This document shows positions 43,120 to 51,940 of a DNA stretch of 64,000 bases, one piece after another. This DNA is from Variovorax sp. UMC13 (lineage in GTDB: Bacteria > Pseudomonadota > Gammaproteobacteria > Burkholderiales > Burkholderiaceae_C): positions 124,001 to 188,000 of the forward strand of contig NZ_LZZW01000036.1 in NCBI RefSeq assembly GCF_014170375.1, written 5' to 3'. A model generated the notes under the pieces. That model was given only the letters and a program-made list of their open reading frames with translations. It ran no database searches and was not told the origin of the DNA. How positions within the stretch are numbered: position 1 is the stretch's first letter; each line of letters starts with the position of its first letter. The position numbers were made by a program, and so were the translations under genes.

Positions 43120-43989
43120 ATGCATGCCATCACAGGAATCACCGGACAAGTGGGCGGCGTGGTCGCGCGCCGCCTGCTGGCCGAAGGGCAGGACGTGCGC
43201 GCCGTGGTGCGCGATCCCGCGAAGGCCCAGGCCTGGGCGCAGCAAGGTTGCGAAGTGGCGACTGCGGACGCGGGCGATGCGCAGGCGTTGACGCAGGCCT
43301 TTGCAGGCACCGAGGCGGTGTTCGTGCTGCTGCCGCCCAACTTCGACCCCTCGCCGGACCTGGCCGAGTCGCGTGCCATCGTGACCGCGCTGCATGCGGC
43401 GCTGGCGGCTGCACGTCCTGCGCGCGTGGTGTGCCTGTCCACCGTCGGAGCGCACCAGCCTCGCGCCAACCTGCTGAGCCAGCTCTCGCACATGGAACAG
43501 GTGCTGGGCGAGCTCCCGATGCCGACCGCCTTCGTGCGTGCGGCCTGGTTCATGGAGAACGCGCAATGGGACGTGGCCTCGGCGCGTGACCAGGGCGTGG
43601 TCCCCAGCTTCCTGCAGCCACTGGAGCGGGCGATTCCGATGGTGGCCACGGCCGACGTGGGCCGCATGTGCGCCGAACTGATGGCCACGGCGTGGAGCGG
43701 CCGTCGCGTCATCGAACTCGCCGGTCCGCAGCTTGTGTCGCCGCACGCCATCGCCGATGCCTTCGCCCGCTTGCTGGGCCATGCGGTGCAGGCACAGCCG
43801 GTGCCGCGCGACAGCTGGGAGACGCTGTTCCGTGCGCAGGGCATGCATCATCCGCTGCCGCGCATGCAGATGCTCGACGGCTTCAACGAAGGCTGGATCG
43901 CGTTCGAAGAAACAGGCACGGAGCGCCGCACCGGCGAGACCGGCCTGGACACCGTGCTGCACGGCCTGATCGAACGCAGCGCCGTCTGA
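43120..43989 (+). CDS. NmrA-family NAD(P)-binding protein
   Basis: A 289-residue atypical short-chain dehydrogenase with the nucleotide-binding motif GITGQVGGVVARRLL at residues 5-19. The NmrA-type body follows (VVCLSTVGAH, ADVGRMCAELM). Members act as redox sensors or quinone/flavin reductases. It lies beside the divergent, frameshifted LysR gene and is followed, 27 bp on, by another SDR, which together look like a LysR-controlled pair. Confidence 0.85.
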   Translation: MHAITGITGQVGGVVARRLLAEGQDVRAVVRDPAKAQAWAQQGCEVATADAGDAQALTQAFAGTEAVFVLLPPNFDPSPDLAESRAIVTALHAALAAARPARVVCLSTVGAHQPRANLLSQLSHMEQVLGELPMPTAFVRAAWFMENAQWDVASARDQGVVPSFLQPLERAIPMVATADVGRMCAELMATAWSGRRVIELAGPQLVSPHAIADAFARLLGHAVQAQPVPRDSWETLFRAQGMHHPLPRMQMLDGFNEGWIAFEETGTERRTGETGLDTVLHGLIERSAV

Positions 43990-44016
43990 TCGGTTCTTCA
44001 AGAAAAGGAAAGACGC

Positions 44017-44790
44017 ATGTCACGCATCCTCATCACCGGCTCCACCGACGGCCTGGGCCTGATGGCGGCCCGCCTGCTGGTCGAACAGGGCCACCAAGTC
44101 CTCCTGCATGCACGCAACGCCGCGCGGGCCGACGACGCACGGCGTGCGCTGCCGCAGGCCGAGGCCGTGCTGGTGGGCGACCTGTCGACGCTGGCGCAGA
44201 TGCGCGCGGTCGCCGAGCAGGCCAACCGCCTGCCGGTGGCCGACGCGGTGATCCACAACGCCGCCCTGGGCTACCGCGAAAGCCAGCGACGCCTCACGAG
44301 CGATGGCCTGCCCGAGCTGTTCGCGGTCAACACGCTCGCGCCCTATGTGCTGACCAGCCTGATCGCGCGTCCGAAGCACCTGGTCTACCTGAGCTCACTG
44401 CTGCATCGCCAGGCAGCGGGCACCCTCGACGATGCGCTCTGGGAGCGGCGCGAATGGGATGGTGCGCAGGCCTATGCCGAGACCAAGTTCCACGACGTGC
44501 TGCTGGCCTTCGCGGTCGCGCGCCGCTGGCCCGAGGTGCAGGCCAATGCGCTCGAGCCCGGCTGGGTCGCCACGCGCATGGGCGGCCCGGGCGCCACCGA
44601 CGATCTCGATCAGGCGCATCGCACGCAGGCCTGGCTCGCGGCAGGTGTCGATCCTGCGACGCGGGTGACGGGGCGCTACTTCTATCACGCACAACAGAAG
44701 GAAGCGCTGGCGGCCGCGCACGACGTGCCGTTGCAGGATGCGCTGCTGGCGCTGTGCGCGCGCCTGTCGGGCGTGGCCTTTCCGCGCTGA
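44017..44790 (+). CDS. Short-chain dehydrogenase/reductase
   Basis: A 257-residue SDR. The cofactor motif is GSTDGLGLMAARLL (T-G-x3-G-x-G with a Ser in first position), NAA is in IHNAALG, and the active site is Y-A-E-T-K in the expected YxxxK spacing. The catalytic Ser is in YLSSLLH. AAGGAAAG precedes the ATG. It is second in an NmrA-SDR pair; the substrate is unknown. Confidence 0.87.
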   Translation: MSRILITGSTDGLGLMAARLLVEQGHQVLLHARNAARADDARRALPQAEAVLVGDLSTLAQMRAVAEQANRLPVADAVIHNAALGYRESQRRLTSDGLPELFAVNTLAPYVLTSLIARPKHLVYLSSLLHRQAAGTLDDALWERREWDGAQAYAETKFHDVLLAFAVARRWPEVQANALEPGWVATRMGGPGATDDLDQAHRTQAWLAAGVDPATRVTGRYFYHAQQKEALAAAHDVPLQDALLALCARLSGVAFPR

Positions 44791-44804
44791 CGCGAGGCGC
44801 CCGC

Positions 44805-45437
44805 TCAGGCCCGGTGGCTGGACAGCACGAGCTTCAATCCCAGCAACACCATGACGCCGCCAGCCATGCGGTCGATCGCGGCCTTGAAGCGCAGGTAGGC
44901 GCGGCGCGGCCGTTCGGACGACAGCGCCAGGGCCACGGTCGCGTACCAGCCCGCCTCGATCGCGAACACCACGGCCACGAGCGCGATGTCGAAGCCCCAC
45001 GACGGCGCGGCCGGCAGGAAGGCCGCGAAGACGCTGGCGTAGACGATGGCGGTCTTGGGGTTGCTCACCTGCGTGACGAAGCCCAGTGCGAGCGACTTCG
45101 ACCACGGGGCGCTGTTGCCGGTCGCCTCGCCCGGCACCACGAGCGGCTGCTTGGCAGAGGACCAGATCCGCACGCCCAGGTAGGCCAGATAGACGCCGCC
45201 CGCGATCTTGAGCACCAGGTACAGCGAAGGCACCGCCAGCAGCACGGCCTGCAGCCCCAGCAACGCCGCCAGCGCGAAGACCACGCCGCCGGCGCCCATG
45301 CCCAGCGCGGCCGCGAGGCCGTTGGCGCGCGAGGTCGAGACGGCCGTGCGCGCGACCATCACGAAGCTGGGGCCGGGGCTGATCACACCGACCGTGAGGG
45401 CGGCGAGCACGCCGGCGAGGGCGGAGAGTTCCTGCAT
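44805..45437 (-). CDS. LysE-family amino acid exporter
   Basis: A 210-residue inner-membrane exporter with six helices. The opening ALTVGVISPGPSFVMVARTAVSTSRANGLAAALGMGAGG has the LysE/RhtB-type signature SPGPxFxxVxR. GVYLAYLGVRIW and GFVTQVSNPKTAIVYASVFAAFLP complete the family pattern. It probably exports amino acids or related solutes. It converges on the SDR gene and is divergent from polB. Confidence 0.9.
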   Translation of the reverse strand: MQELSALAGVLAALTVGVISPGPSFVMVARTAVSTSRANGLAAALGMGAGGVVFALAALLGLQAVLLAVPSLYLVLKIAGGVYLAYLGVRIWSSAKQPLVVPGEATGNSAPWSKSLALGFVTQVSNPKTAIVYASVFAAFLPAAPSWGFDIALVAVVFAIEAGWYATVALALSSERPRRAYLRFKAAIDRMAGGVMVLLGLKLVLSSHRA

Positions 45438-45564
45438 GGGAGAGGCTTTCGAAGAGGTGGACGAAATCTGCGTCGGGACGCGGGAAAGCCGGATCGATCG
45501 TGTTCGTCAGCGAAAATGGACGCCAGCCCCTCACGTTCCTGCTCGATCCGAATACTAGACTCCC

Positions 45565-47937
45565 GTGGCGTCCCATGACTTCCAGGGCTTCATCCTCACC
45601 CGTCACTGGCGGGATGCGCCCGAGGGAACCCAGATCGACTATTGGCTCGCCACGGACGCCGGGCCGCGCAAGGTCGTCCTGACGTCGCGGACCTCGGTCG
45701 CCTTCGTCCAGGCCCGCCACCGGTCCGCCGTCGAAGCCCTGCTGCCGTCCCTGCCGGGGCTGGAACTGCGCGAACTCGCACTGAAGACCTTCGGCCAGGA
45801 GCCGGTGCTCGGTGTCTACGCACGGCAGTTCCGCCAACTCGGCAAGCTGGCCCGGGCGCTCCAGGCGCAGCAGATCCCGCTCCATGAAGCCGACGTCCGG
45901 CCGCATGACCGCCACCTGATGGAGCGCTTCATCTTTGCCGGCGTGCGGGTCGAGGGCGGGCGGCAGGACGGTTCCACCCTCTTCAACGGCCGTCTCCGGC
46001 CCGCGCCCGACTACCGGCCGACGGTGAAGGTGGTGTCGCTGGACATCGAGACCAGCGCCACGGAGGCGCTGTACTCCATCGCGCTCGACGGCGCGGGCGA
46101 CCGCATCGTCTTCATGCTCGGCGAGGCGCCGGCGCATGCGGCGGCACCGCCGGACTTCCGCCTCGTCTATTGCGCCAACCGCGGAGAAATGATCGAGCGA
46201 TTGAATGCCTGGTTCGTGGACCACGACCCGGATGTGCTCGTCGGCTGGAACGTGGTGCAGTTCGACCTGCGCGTGCTGCAGAAGACCGCCGACGCCTGCG
46301 GCGTGCCGCTGCTCATGGGCCGTGAGCGCCTGCCCATCGCGTGGCGCACCCACCCGGGCCGGCAGGGCTACCTGTTCGCCCCCATGCCCGGGCGCGTGGT
46401 CATCGACGGCATCGACGCGCTGAAGGCCGCGATGTGGAGCTTTCCGTCCTTCAGCCTGGAGACCGTCTCCCAGGTGCTGCTGGGCGAAGGCAAGGAGATC
46501 GGCGACGCCTACGACAAGATGGCCGAGATCGAGCGGCGCTACCAGGAGGACAAGCCCGCGCTCGCCAGCTACAACATCCGCGACTGCCAGCTGGTGCTGC
46601 GCATCTTCGACAAGGCCAGGCTGCTGCGCTTCGTGCTCGAGCGCGCGCAGACGACGGGCCTGCAGGCGGACCATTTCGGCGGCTCGATCGCGGCCTTCAG
46701 CCACCACTACCTGCCGCGCATGCACCGGCTGGGCTACGTGGCGCCCAACGTGGGCGACATCGAGGCCAAGGCCTACCCCGGCGGCTACGTCATGGACTCC
46801 AGGCCGGGCTTCTACGACTCGGTCGTGGTGCTGGACTACAAGAGCCTCTACCCCTCCATCATCCGCACCTTCCTGGTCGACCCCGTGGGCCTGGTCGAGG
46901 GCGCGACGCTCGACGACCCCACAGCGATCGTGCAGGGCCCGGAGGGCACCGCCTTCTCGCGCACCCGGCACTGCCTGCCGGACATCGTGACGACGCTGTC
47001 GCGCGCCCGCGACGAGGCCAAGCGGGCCGCGAACGAGCCGCTGTCGCAGGCTCTGAAGCTGCTCATGAACTCCTTTGCCGGCGTGCTGGGTGCCTCCGAG
47101 TGCCGCTTCTTCAATCCGAAGCTGGTCTCCGCCGTGACGCTGCGCGGCCACGAGATGATGAAGCTGACCCGCGACTTCGTGGAGCAGCGCGGCTACGAGG
47201 CCATCTACGGCGACACGGACTCCATCTTCATCTGGCTCAAGCGCGCGCACACCAACGAGGAGGCACACGCCGTCGCGGCCGCCCTGGTCCAGGACATCAA
47301 CGCCTGGTGGACCCACAGGCTGCGCGAGGAACAAGGGTTGGAGAACCACCTCGAGATCGAGTTCGACACGCACTACGCCAAGTTCTTCATGCCCACGATC
47401 CGGGGTTCGGACGTGGGCAGCAAGAAGCGCTATGCCGGCCTGAGCGTCGATGCCCAGCATCGCGAAGAGATGGTCTACCGCGGGCTCGAGATGGCCCGCA
47501 CCGACTGGACGCCCCTGGCCCGGCAATTCCAGGAGGGCCTGCTGTCGCGCATCTTCCATGGCGAGCCCTACCGGGCCTTCGTGGCCGACTACGCGCGGTC
47601 GATGCTGGACGGGCGCATGGACGCGCTGCTCGTCTATCGAAAGCGCCTGCGCCACCGGCTCGACGCCTACCAGGTCAACGTGCCGCCCCAGGTGCGCGCG
47701 GCGCGCATCGCCGACGCGCACAACGCGCGGGTCAACCGGCCCCAGCAGTACCAGAATGGCGGCTGGATCCAATACGTGATGACGCAAGCCGGCCCCGAGC
47801 CGCTGGAGGCGCACCGATCACGCATCGACTACGGGCACTACATGGCCAAGCAGCTCCAGCCCATTGCGGATGCGATTCTTCATCCGCTGGGGGACAGCTT
47901 TGGGGCGCTGACCACGGCGCAGCGCGGGCTGTTCTAG
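45565..47937 (+). CDS. polB: DNA polymerase II
   Basis: A 790-residue family B polymerase. The exonuclease domain has VSLDIETSATEALYS (Exo I, D and E present) and NVVQFDLRVLQ (Exo II). The polymerase motifs are YKSLYPSIIRTF (motif A), KLLMNSFAGVLGA (B) and YGDTDSIFIW (C). Length and order match E. coli Pol II, which helps restart forks and bypass lesions. The GTG at 45565 is preceded by no clear Shine-Dalgarno. I found no CTGT-N8-ACAG box in the 127 bp upstream, unlike SOS-controlled polB of E. coli. It converges on gyrB. Confidence 0.94.
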   Translation: MASHDFQGFILTRHWRDAPEGTQIDYWLATDAGPRKVVLTSRTSVAFVQARHRSAVEALLPSLPGLELRELALKTFGQEPVLGVYARQFRQLGKLARALQAQQIPLHEADVRPHDRHLMERFIFAGVRVEGGRQDGSTLFNGRLRPAPDYRPTVKVVSLDIETSATEALYSIALDGAGDRIVFMLGEAPAHAAAPPDFRLVYCANRGEMIERLNAWFVDHDPDVLVGWNVVQFDLRVLQKTADACGVPLLMGRERLPIAWRTHPGRQGYLFAPMPGRVVIDGIDALKAAMWSFPSFSLETVSQVLLGEGKEIGDAYDKMAEIERRYQEDKPALASYNIRDCQLVLRIFDKARLLRFVLERAQTTGLQADHFGGSIAAFSHHYLPRMHRLGYVAPNVGDIEAKAYPGGYVMDSRPGFYDSVVVLDYKSLYPSIIRTFLVDPVGLVEGATLDDPTAIVQGPEGTAFSRTRHCLPDIVTTLSRARDEAKRAANEPLSQALKLLMNSFAGVLGASECRFFNPKLVSAVTLRGHEMMKLTRDFVEQRGYEAIYGDTDSIFIWLKRAHTNEEAHAVAAALVQDINAWWTHRLREEQGLENHLEIEFDTHYAKFFMPTIRGSDVGSKKRYAGLSVDAQHREEMVYRGLEMARTDWTPLARQFQEGLLSRIFHGEPYRAFVADYARSMLDGRMDALLVYRKRLRHRLDAYQVNVPPQVRAARIADAHNARVNRPQQYQNGGWIQYVMTQAGPEPLEAHRSRIDYGHYMAKQLQPIADAILHPLGDSFGALTTAQRGLF

Positions 47938-47945
47938 CAGCGCAT

Positions 47946-47967
47946 CGAATCGCCTTGGAGCGATTCG
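47946..47967. terminator. Hairpin between polB and gyrB
   Basis: CGAATCGC (47946-47953) pairs exactly with GCGATTCG (47960-47967) around CTTGGA. It sits in the 49-bp convergent gap, so it may terminate both transcripts, although there are no U-runs. Confidence 0.5.
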
Positions 47968-47986
47968 ACCGCGGCCATCGCCGCGC

Positions 47987-50605
47987 CTACACGTCGATAT
48001 TCGACGCCCGCAACGCGTTCTGCTCGATGAACTCCCGCCGCGGCTCCACTTCGTCGCCCATCAGCATGGTGAACACGCGGTCGGCTTCGATCGCGTCGTC
48101 GATCTGCACGCGCAGCAGGCGACGCACGGTCGGGTCCATGGTGGTTTCCCACAGCTGCTCGGGGTTCATCTCGCCCAGGCCCTTGTAGCGCTGGCGCGAG
48201 GTGGTGCGTTCGGCTTCGCCGATCAGCCACTTCATCGCGACGCGGAAGTCGGCCACCTTCTCTTCCTTGGCGCGCTCGCCTTCGCCGCGCTTGACCACCG
48301 CGCCTTCGCTCAGCAGGTCGCGGAAGGTGTTGGCGGCCGTGGCCAGGGCCGCGTAGTCGGCGCCGTGCACGAAGTCCTGCGTGATCACGCTGCTCTTGAT
48401 GTTGCCGTGGTGGCGGCGGCTGATGCGCAGCACCGGCTTGTCGGTGCGCACGTCGAACTCGCTCGCGACTTCGGCGGGTGCGCCGCTGTCGTTGAGTTCG
48501 CGCAGCTTGGCCTGCAGCAGCACGGCCGAGGCTTCGGCCGATGCGGGCGTGTCGAGATCGAGCGATACGCCGTCGGCGATCGCGCGCAGCGCGGCCGCGT
48601 CCATGAACACGCCCAGGCGGGCGATCACGGCCTGCGCCAGCTGGTGCTTGCGCGCCAGCTCGGCCAGCGTGTCGCCGGTCAGCGTGGTGGAGTTGGCGCC
48701 GCCGGTCTCGATGCTGGCGTCCTTCAGGGCGACCTTGAGCAGGAAGGCGTCGAGGGCCGGGCCGTCCTTGAGGTACTGCTCTTCCTTGCCGACCTTGACC
48801 TTGTACAGCGGCGGCTGCGCGATGTAGATGTGGCCGCGCTCGACCAGCTCCGGCATCTGCCGGTAGAAGAAGGTGAGCAGCAGCGTGCGGATGTGGGCGC
48901 CGTCGACGTCGGCGTCGGTCATGATGATGATGCGGTGGTAGCGCAGCTTGGCGACGTTGAAGTCGTCGGCGCCGCCGCCCGCGGTGGTCGCGCCGGCACG
49001 GCCGATGCCGGTGCCCAGGGCGGTGATCATCACCAGGATTTCGTTGCTGGTCAGCAGCTTCTCGTAGCGTGCCTTCTCGACGTTCAGGATCTTGCCGCGC
49101 AGCGGCAGGATGGCCTGGAACTTCCGGTCGCGGCCCTGCTTGGCGGAGCCGCCGGCGGAGTCGCCCTCCACCAGGTAGACCTCGCACAGCGCCGGGTCCT
49201 TCTCCTGGCAGTCGGCCAGCTTGCCCGGCAGGCCCATGCCGTCGAGCACGCCCTTGCGGCGCGTCATCTCGCGCGCCTTGCGCGCGGCTTCGCGGGCACG
49301 GGCGGCCTCGATGATCTTGCCGCAGATGGTCTTGGCGTCGTTCGGGCGTTCCTGCAGGTAGTCGGTCAGCAGGCGGCCGACGATGTCTTCCACCGGCGCG
49401 CGCACTTCGCTTGACACCAGCTTGTCCTTGGTCTGGCTCGAGAACTTGGGCTCGGGCACCTTCACGCTCAGCACGCAGCACAGGCCTTCGCGCATGTCGT
49501 CGCCGGTGACCTCGACCTTGGCCTTCTTGGCCAGTTCGTTCTCTTCGATGTACTTGTTGATGACGCGGGTCATCGCGGCGCGCAGGCCGGTCAGGTGGGT
49601 GCCGCCGTCACGCTGCGGGATGTTGTTGGTGAAGCACAGCACCTGCTCGCTGTAGGCGCTGTTCCACTGCATCGCGACCTCGACGCCGATGTGCGTGCCG
49701 GGGATGCCACCGTAGGTCTCGGCCGGCTTCTCGCCCATCGCGTAGAACACGTTGGGGTGCAGGACGGTCTTGCCCTTGTTGATGAACTCGACGAAACCCT
49801 TGACCCCGCCGGCGCCCGAGAAGTCGTCTTCCTTGCCGGTGCGTTCGTCCTTCAGCCGGATGCGCACGCCGTTGTTCAGGAAGCTCAGCTCGCGCAGGCG
49901 CTTGCTCAGGATCTCGTAGTGGAAATCGTTGTTCTCCTTGAAGATTTCCGTGTCGGGCAGGAAGTGGACTTCGGTGCCGCGCTTGTCGGTCTCGCCGACG
50001 ATCTTCATGGGCGAGACCTCGAAGCCGTTCACGGTCTCGAGCAGGCGGTTCTGCACGAAGCCGCGGCTGAACTCGAGCTCGTGGATCTTGCCTTCGCGGC
50101 GCACGATCAGGCGCAGCGTGACGCTCAGCGCGTTCACGCAAGAGACGCCCACGCCGTGCAGGCCGCCCGAGACCTTGTAGCTGTTCTGGTTGAACTTGCC
50201 GCCGGCGTGCAGCTCGGTCAGCGCGATCTCGGCGGCCGAGCGCTTGGGCTCGTGCTTGTCGTCCATCTTCACGCCGGTCGGGATGCCGCGGCCGTTGTCG
50301 GTGACGGAGATCGAGTTGTCGCTGTGGATGGTCACGACGATGTCGTCGCAATGGCCGGCCAGCGCCTCGTCGATCGAGTTGTCCACCACTTCGAACACCA
50401 GGTGGTGCAGGCCGGTGCCGTCGGAGGTGTCGCCGATGTACATGCCGGGGCGCTTGCGCACCGCTTCCAGCCCTTCGAGGATCGTGATCGAGCCCTCGCC
50501 ATACGAGGTGTCGGCGGGCGTGACTTCAATCGGAATCGCGCTCTCGATTTCCGGGGTGTAGACCGGTTCGGTGTGCGGAACTTCCGGCTTGTTTTCTTCG
50601 CTCAT
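47987..50605 (-). CDS. gyrB: DNA gyrase subunit B
   Basis: An 872-residue ATPase subunit of gyrase that introduces negative supercoils. The GHKL ATPase region includes SIDEALAGHCDDI (catalytic Glu), VTDNGRGIP and GGLHGVGVSCVNALS. The TOPRIM domain has VEGDSAGGSAKQGRD and DADVDGAHIRTLLL. The tail has RYKGLGEMNPEQLWETTMD. The long insertion typical of proteobacterial GyrB (about 170 residues) is present before the tail. A dispersed repeat separates it from dnaN upstream. Confidence 0.98.
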   Translation of the reverse strand: MSEENKPEVPHTEPVYTPEIESAIPIEVTPADTSYGEGSITILEGLEAVRKRPGMYIGDTSDGTGLHHLVFEVVDNSIDEALAGHCDDIVVTIHSDNSISVTDNGRGIPTGVKMDDKHEPKRSAAEIALTELHAGGKFNQNSYKVSGGLHGVGVSCVNALSVTLRLIVRREGKIHELEFSRGFVQNRLLETVNGFEVSPMKIVGETDKRGTEVHFLPDTEIFKENNDFHYEILSKRLRELSFLNNGVRIRLKDERTGKEDDFSGAGGVKGFVEFINKGKTVLHPNVFYAMGEKPAETYGGIPGTHIGVEVAMQWNSAYSEQVLCFTNNIPQRDGGTHLTGLRAAMTRVINKYIEENELAKKAKVEVTGDDMREGLCCVLSVKVPEPKFSSQTKDKLVSSEVRAPVEDIVGRLLTDYLQERPNDAKTICGKIIEAARAREAARKAREMTRRKGVLDGMGLPGKLADCQEKDPALCEVYLVEGDSAGGSAKQGRDRKFQAILPLRGKILNVEKARYEKLLTSNEILVMITALGTGIGRAGATTAGGGADDFNVAKLRYHRIIIMTDADVDGAHIRTLLLTFFYRQMPELVERGHIYIAQPPLYKVKVGKEEQYLKDGPALDAFLLKVALKDASIETGGANSTTLTGDTLAELARKHQLAQAVIARLGVFMDAAALRAIADGVSLDLDTPASAEASAVLLQAKLRELNDSGAPAEVASEFDVRTDKPVLRISRRHHGNIKSSVITQDFVHGADYAALATAANTFRDLLSEGAVVKRGEGERAKEEKVADFRVAMKWLIGEAERTTSRQRYKGLGEMNPEQLWETTMDPTVRRLLRVQIDDAIEADRVFTMLMGDEVEPRREFIEQNALRASNIDV

Positions 50606-50663
50606 AGGACTCTTTCAAACTCTCTCATAACGGATGGGCGGCGGTTCCGCTCTCATTCCAGGA

Positions 50664-50718
50664 ACACCGCGGAACCGGCTCCGCCGGGCCGCCGGTGTTG
50701 CCCCCTCGAGGGGGAAGG
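50664..50718. repeat. Dispersed intergenic repeat, copy 2
   Basis: ACACCGCGGAACCGGCT, then GCCGGGCCGC and CCCCCTCGAGGGGG. This is the reverse complement of the element at 23549-23603 with a few substitutions. It lies in the 152-bp dnaN-gyrB gap. Confidence 0.75.
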
Positions 50719-50757
50719 CGCACGCGACACGCAGTGCGCGCAGCCTTCGGGGGTGGG

Positions 50758-51864
50758 CTAGATCCTCATCGGCATCACGACGTACTTGAAGGATGCGTTC
50801 TCGGGGATGGTCAGCAGCGCCGAGCTGTTGGAGTCGGCCAGGTCCAGCTTGACCATGTCCTGGCTCATGTTCGCCAGCGCGTCGATCAGGTAGGTCACGT
50901 TGAAGCCGATCTCGATGGCGTCGCCGCCGTAGTCGATGTCGAGCTCGTCCTGTGCCTCTTCCTGTTCGGCATTGCTCGAGGCGATGCGCAGCGTGCCGGG
51001 CTCGAGGTTGAGCCGCACGCCCTTGAACTTGTCAGAGGTCAGGATGGCGGTGCGCTGCAGGCTGGCCAGCAGCGTGGCGCGGCCCAGCGTGACGCTGTTC
51101 TTGTGGGCCTTGGGGATCACGCGGTTGTAGTCGGGGAACTTGCCCTCGACCAGCTTGGTGACGAACTCCATGCCGCCGAAGCTGAACTTGGCCTGGTTGT
51201 TGGCGAACTGCATGTCGATCGCGCCTTCGGCGTCGGACAGCAGGCGCTGCATCTCGATCACGGTCTTGCGCGGCAGGATCACTTCCTGGCGCGGCACCTC
51301 GACCTCGAGCATCGCCGAGGCGAAGGCCAGGCGGTGGCCGTCGGTCGCGACCAGGCTCAGCTGCTTGCCTTCGGCCACGAACAGGATGCCGTTGAGGTAG
51401 TAGCGGATGTCGTGCACCGCCATCGCGAAGGACACCTGGCCCAGCAGGTCCTTGAGCGTCTTCTGCGGCACGCTGAAGACCGGGCCGAAGTTGGCCGCTT
51501 CCTGCACCAGCGGGAAGTCCTCGGCCGGCAGCGACTGCAGCGTGAAGCGGCTCTTGCCGCCCTTGAGTACCAGCTTGCTGGCGCTCGACTCCAGGCTCAC
51601 GGTCTGGTCGGTGGGCATGGTGCGCAGGATGTCGATCAGCTTGCGCGCGCCGATGGTGGTGGTGAAGTTGCCTTCGTCGCCGCCGAGCTCGGCCGAGGTG
51701 CGGATCTGGATCTCCAGGTCGCTGGTGGTGAGCTGCAGCTGGCCGCCGGTCTTGCGGATCAGCACGTTGGCCAGGATCGGCAGCGTGTGACGCCGCTCCA
51801 CGATGCCCGCCACCGACTGCAGTGCGGCGAGGACTTTGTCTTGTGTTGCCTTCAGGACGATCAT
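50758..51864 (-). CDS. dnaN: DNA polymerase III beta sliding clamp
   Basis: A 368-residue ring-forming clamp (MIVLKATQDKVLAALQSVAGIVERRHTLPILANVLI...). The three repeated clamp domains and the C-terminal MPMRI that closes the hydrophobic binding pocket are present. The length matches E. coli beta (366). It tethers polymerase III to DNA and triggers DnaA inactivation through Hda. The ATG is at 51862-51864, 76 bp after dnaA, in one operon with dnaA and gyrB. Confidence 0.98.
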   Translation of the reverse strand: MIVLKATQDKVLAALQSVAGIVERRHTLPILANVLIRKTGGQLQLTTSDLEIQIRTSAELGGDEGNFTTTIGARKLIDILRTMPTDQTVSLESSASKLVLKGGKSRFTLQSLPAEDFPLVQEAANFGPVFSVPQKTLKDLLGQVSFAMAVHDIRYYLNGILFVAEGKQLSLVATDGHRLAFASAMLEVEVPRQEVILPRKTVIEMQRLLSDAEGAIDMQFANNQAKFSFGGMEFVTKLVEGKFPDYNRVIPKAHKNSVTLGRATLLASLQRTAILTSDKFKGVRLNLEPGTLRIASSNAEQEEAQDELDIDYGGDAIEIGFNVTYLIDALANMSQDMVKLDLADSNSSALLTIPENASFKYVVMPMRI

Positions 51865-51940
51865 GTCGATTACCTCTTCCTCGTTTGTTCGTTCGTTCGA
51901 ATCGTTGGTGTGCGGTGGCGAGCGTGGCGGGAGCCCGCGC

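Noticed and set aside
45440..45564. SOS box upstream of polB
   Set aside because: No CTGT-N8-ACAG or close variant was found on either strand.
44395..47814. Long leftward frame opposite the Pol II gene
   Set aside because: Shadow of polB; Pol II motifs A, B, C and the exonuclease motifs are in the rightward frame.
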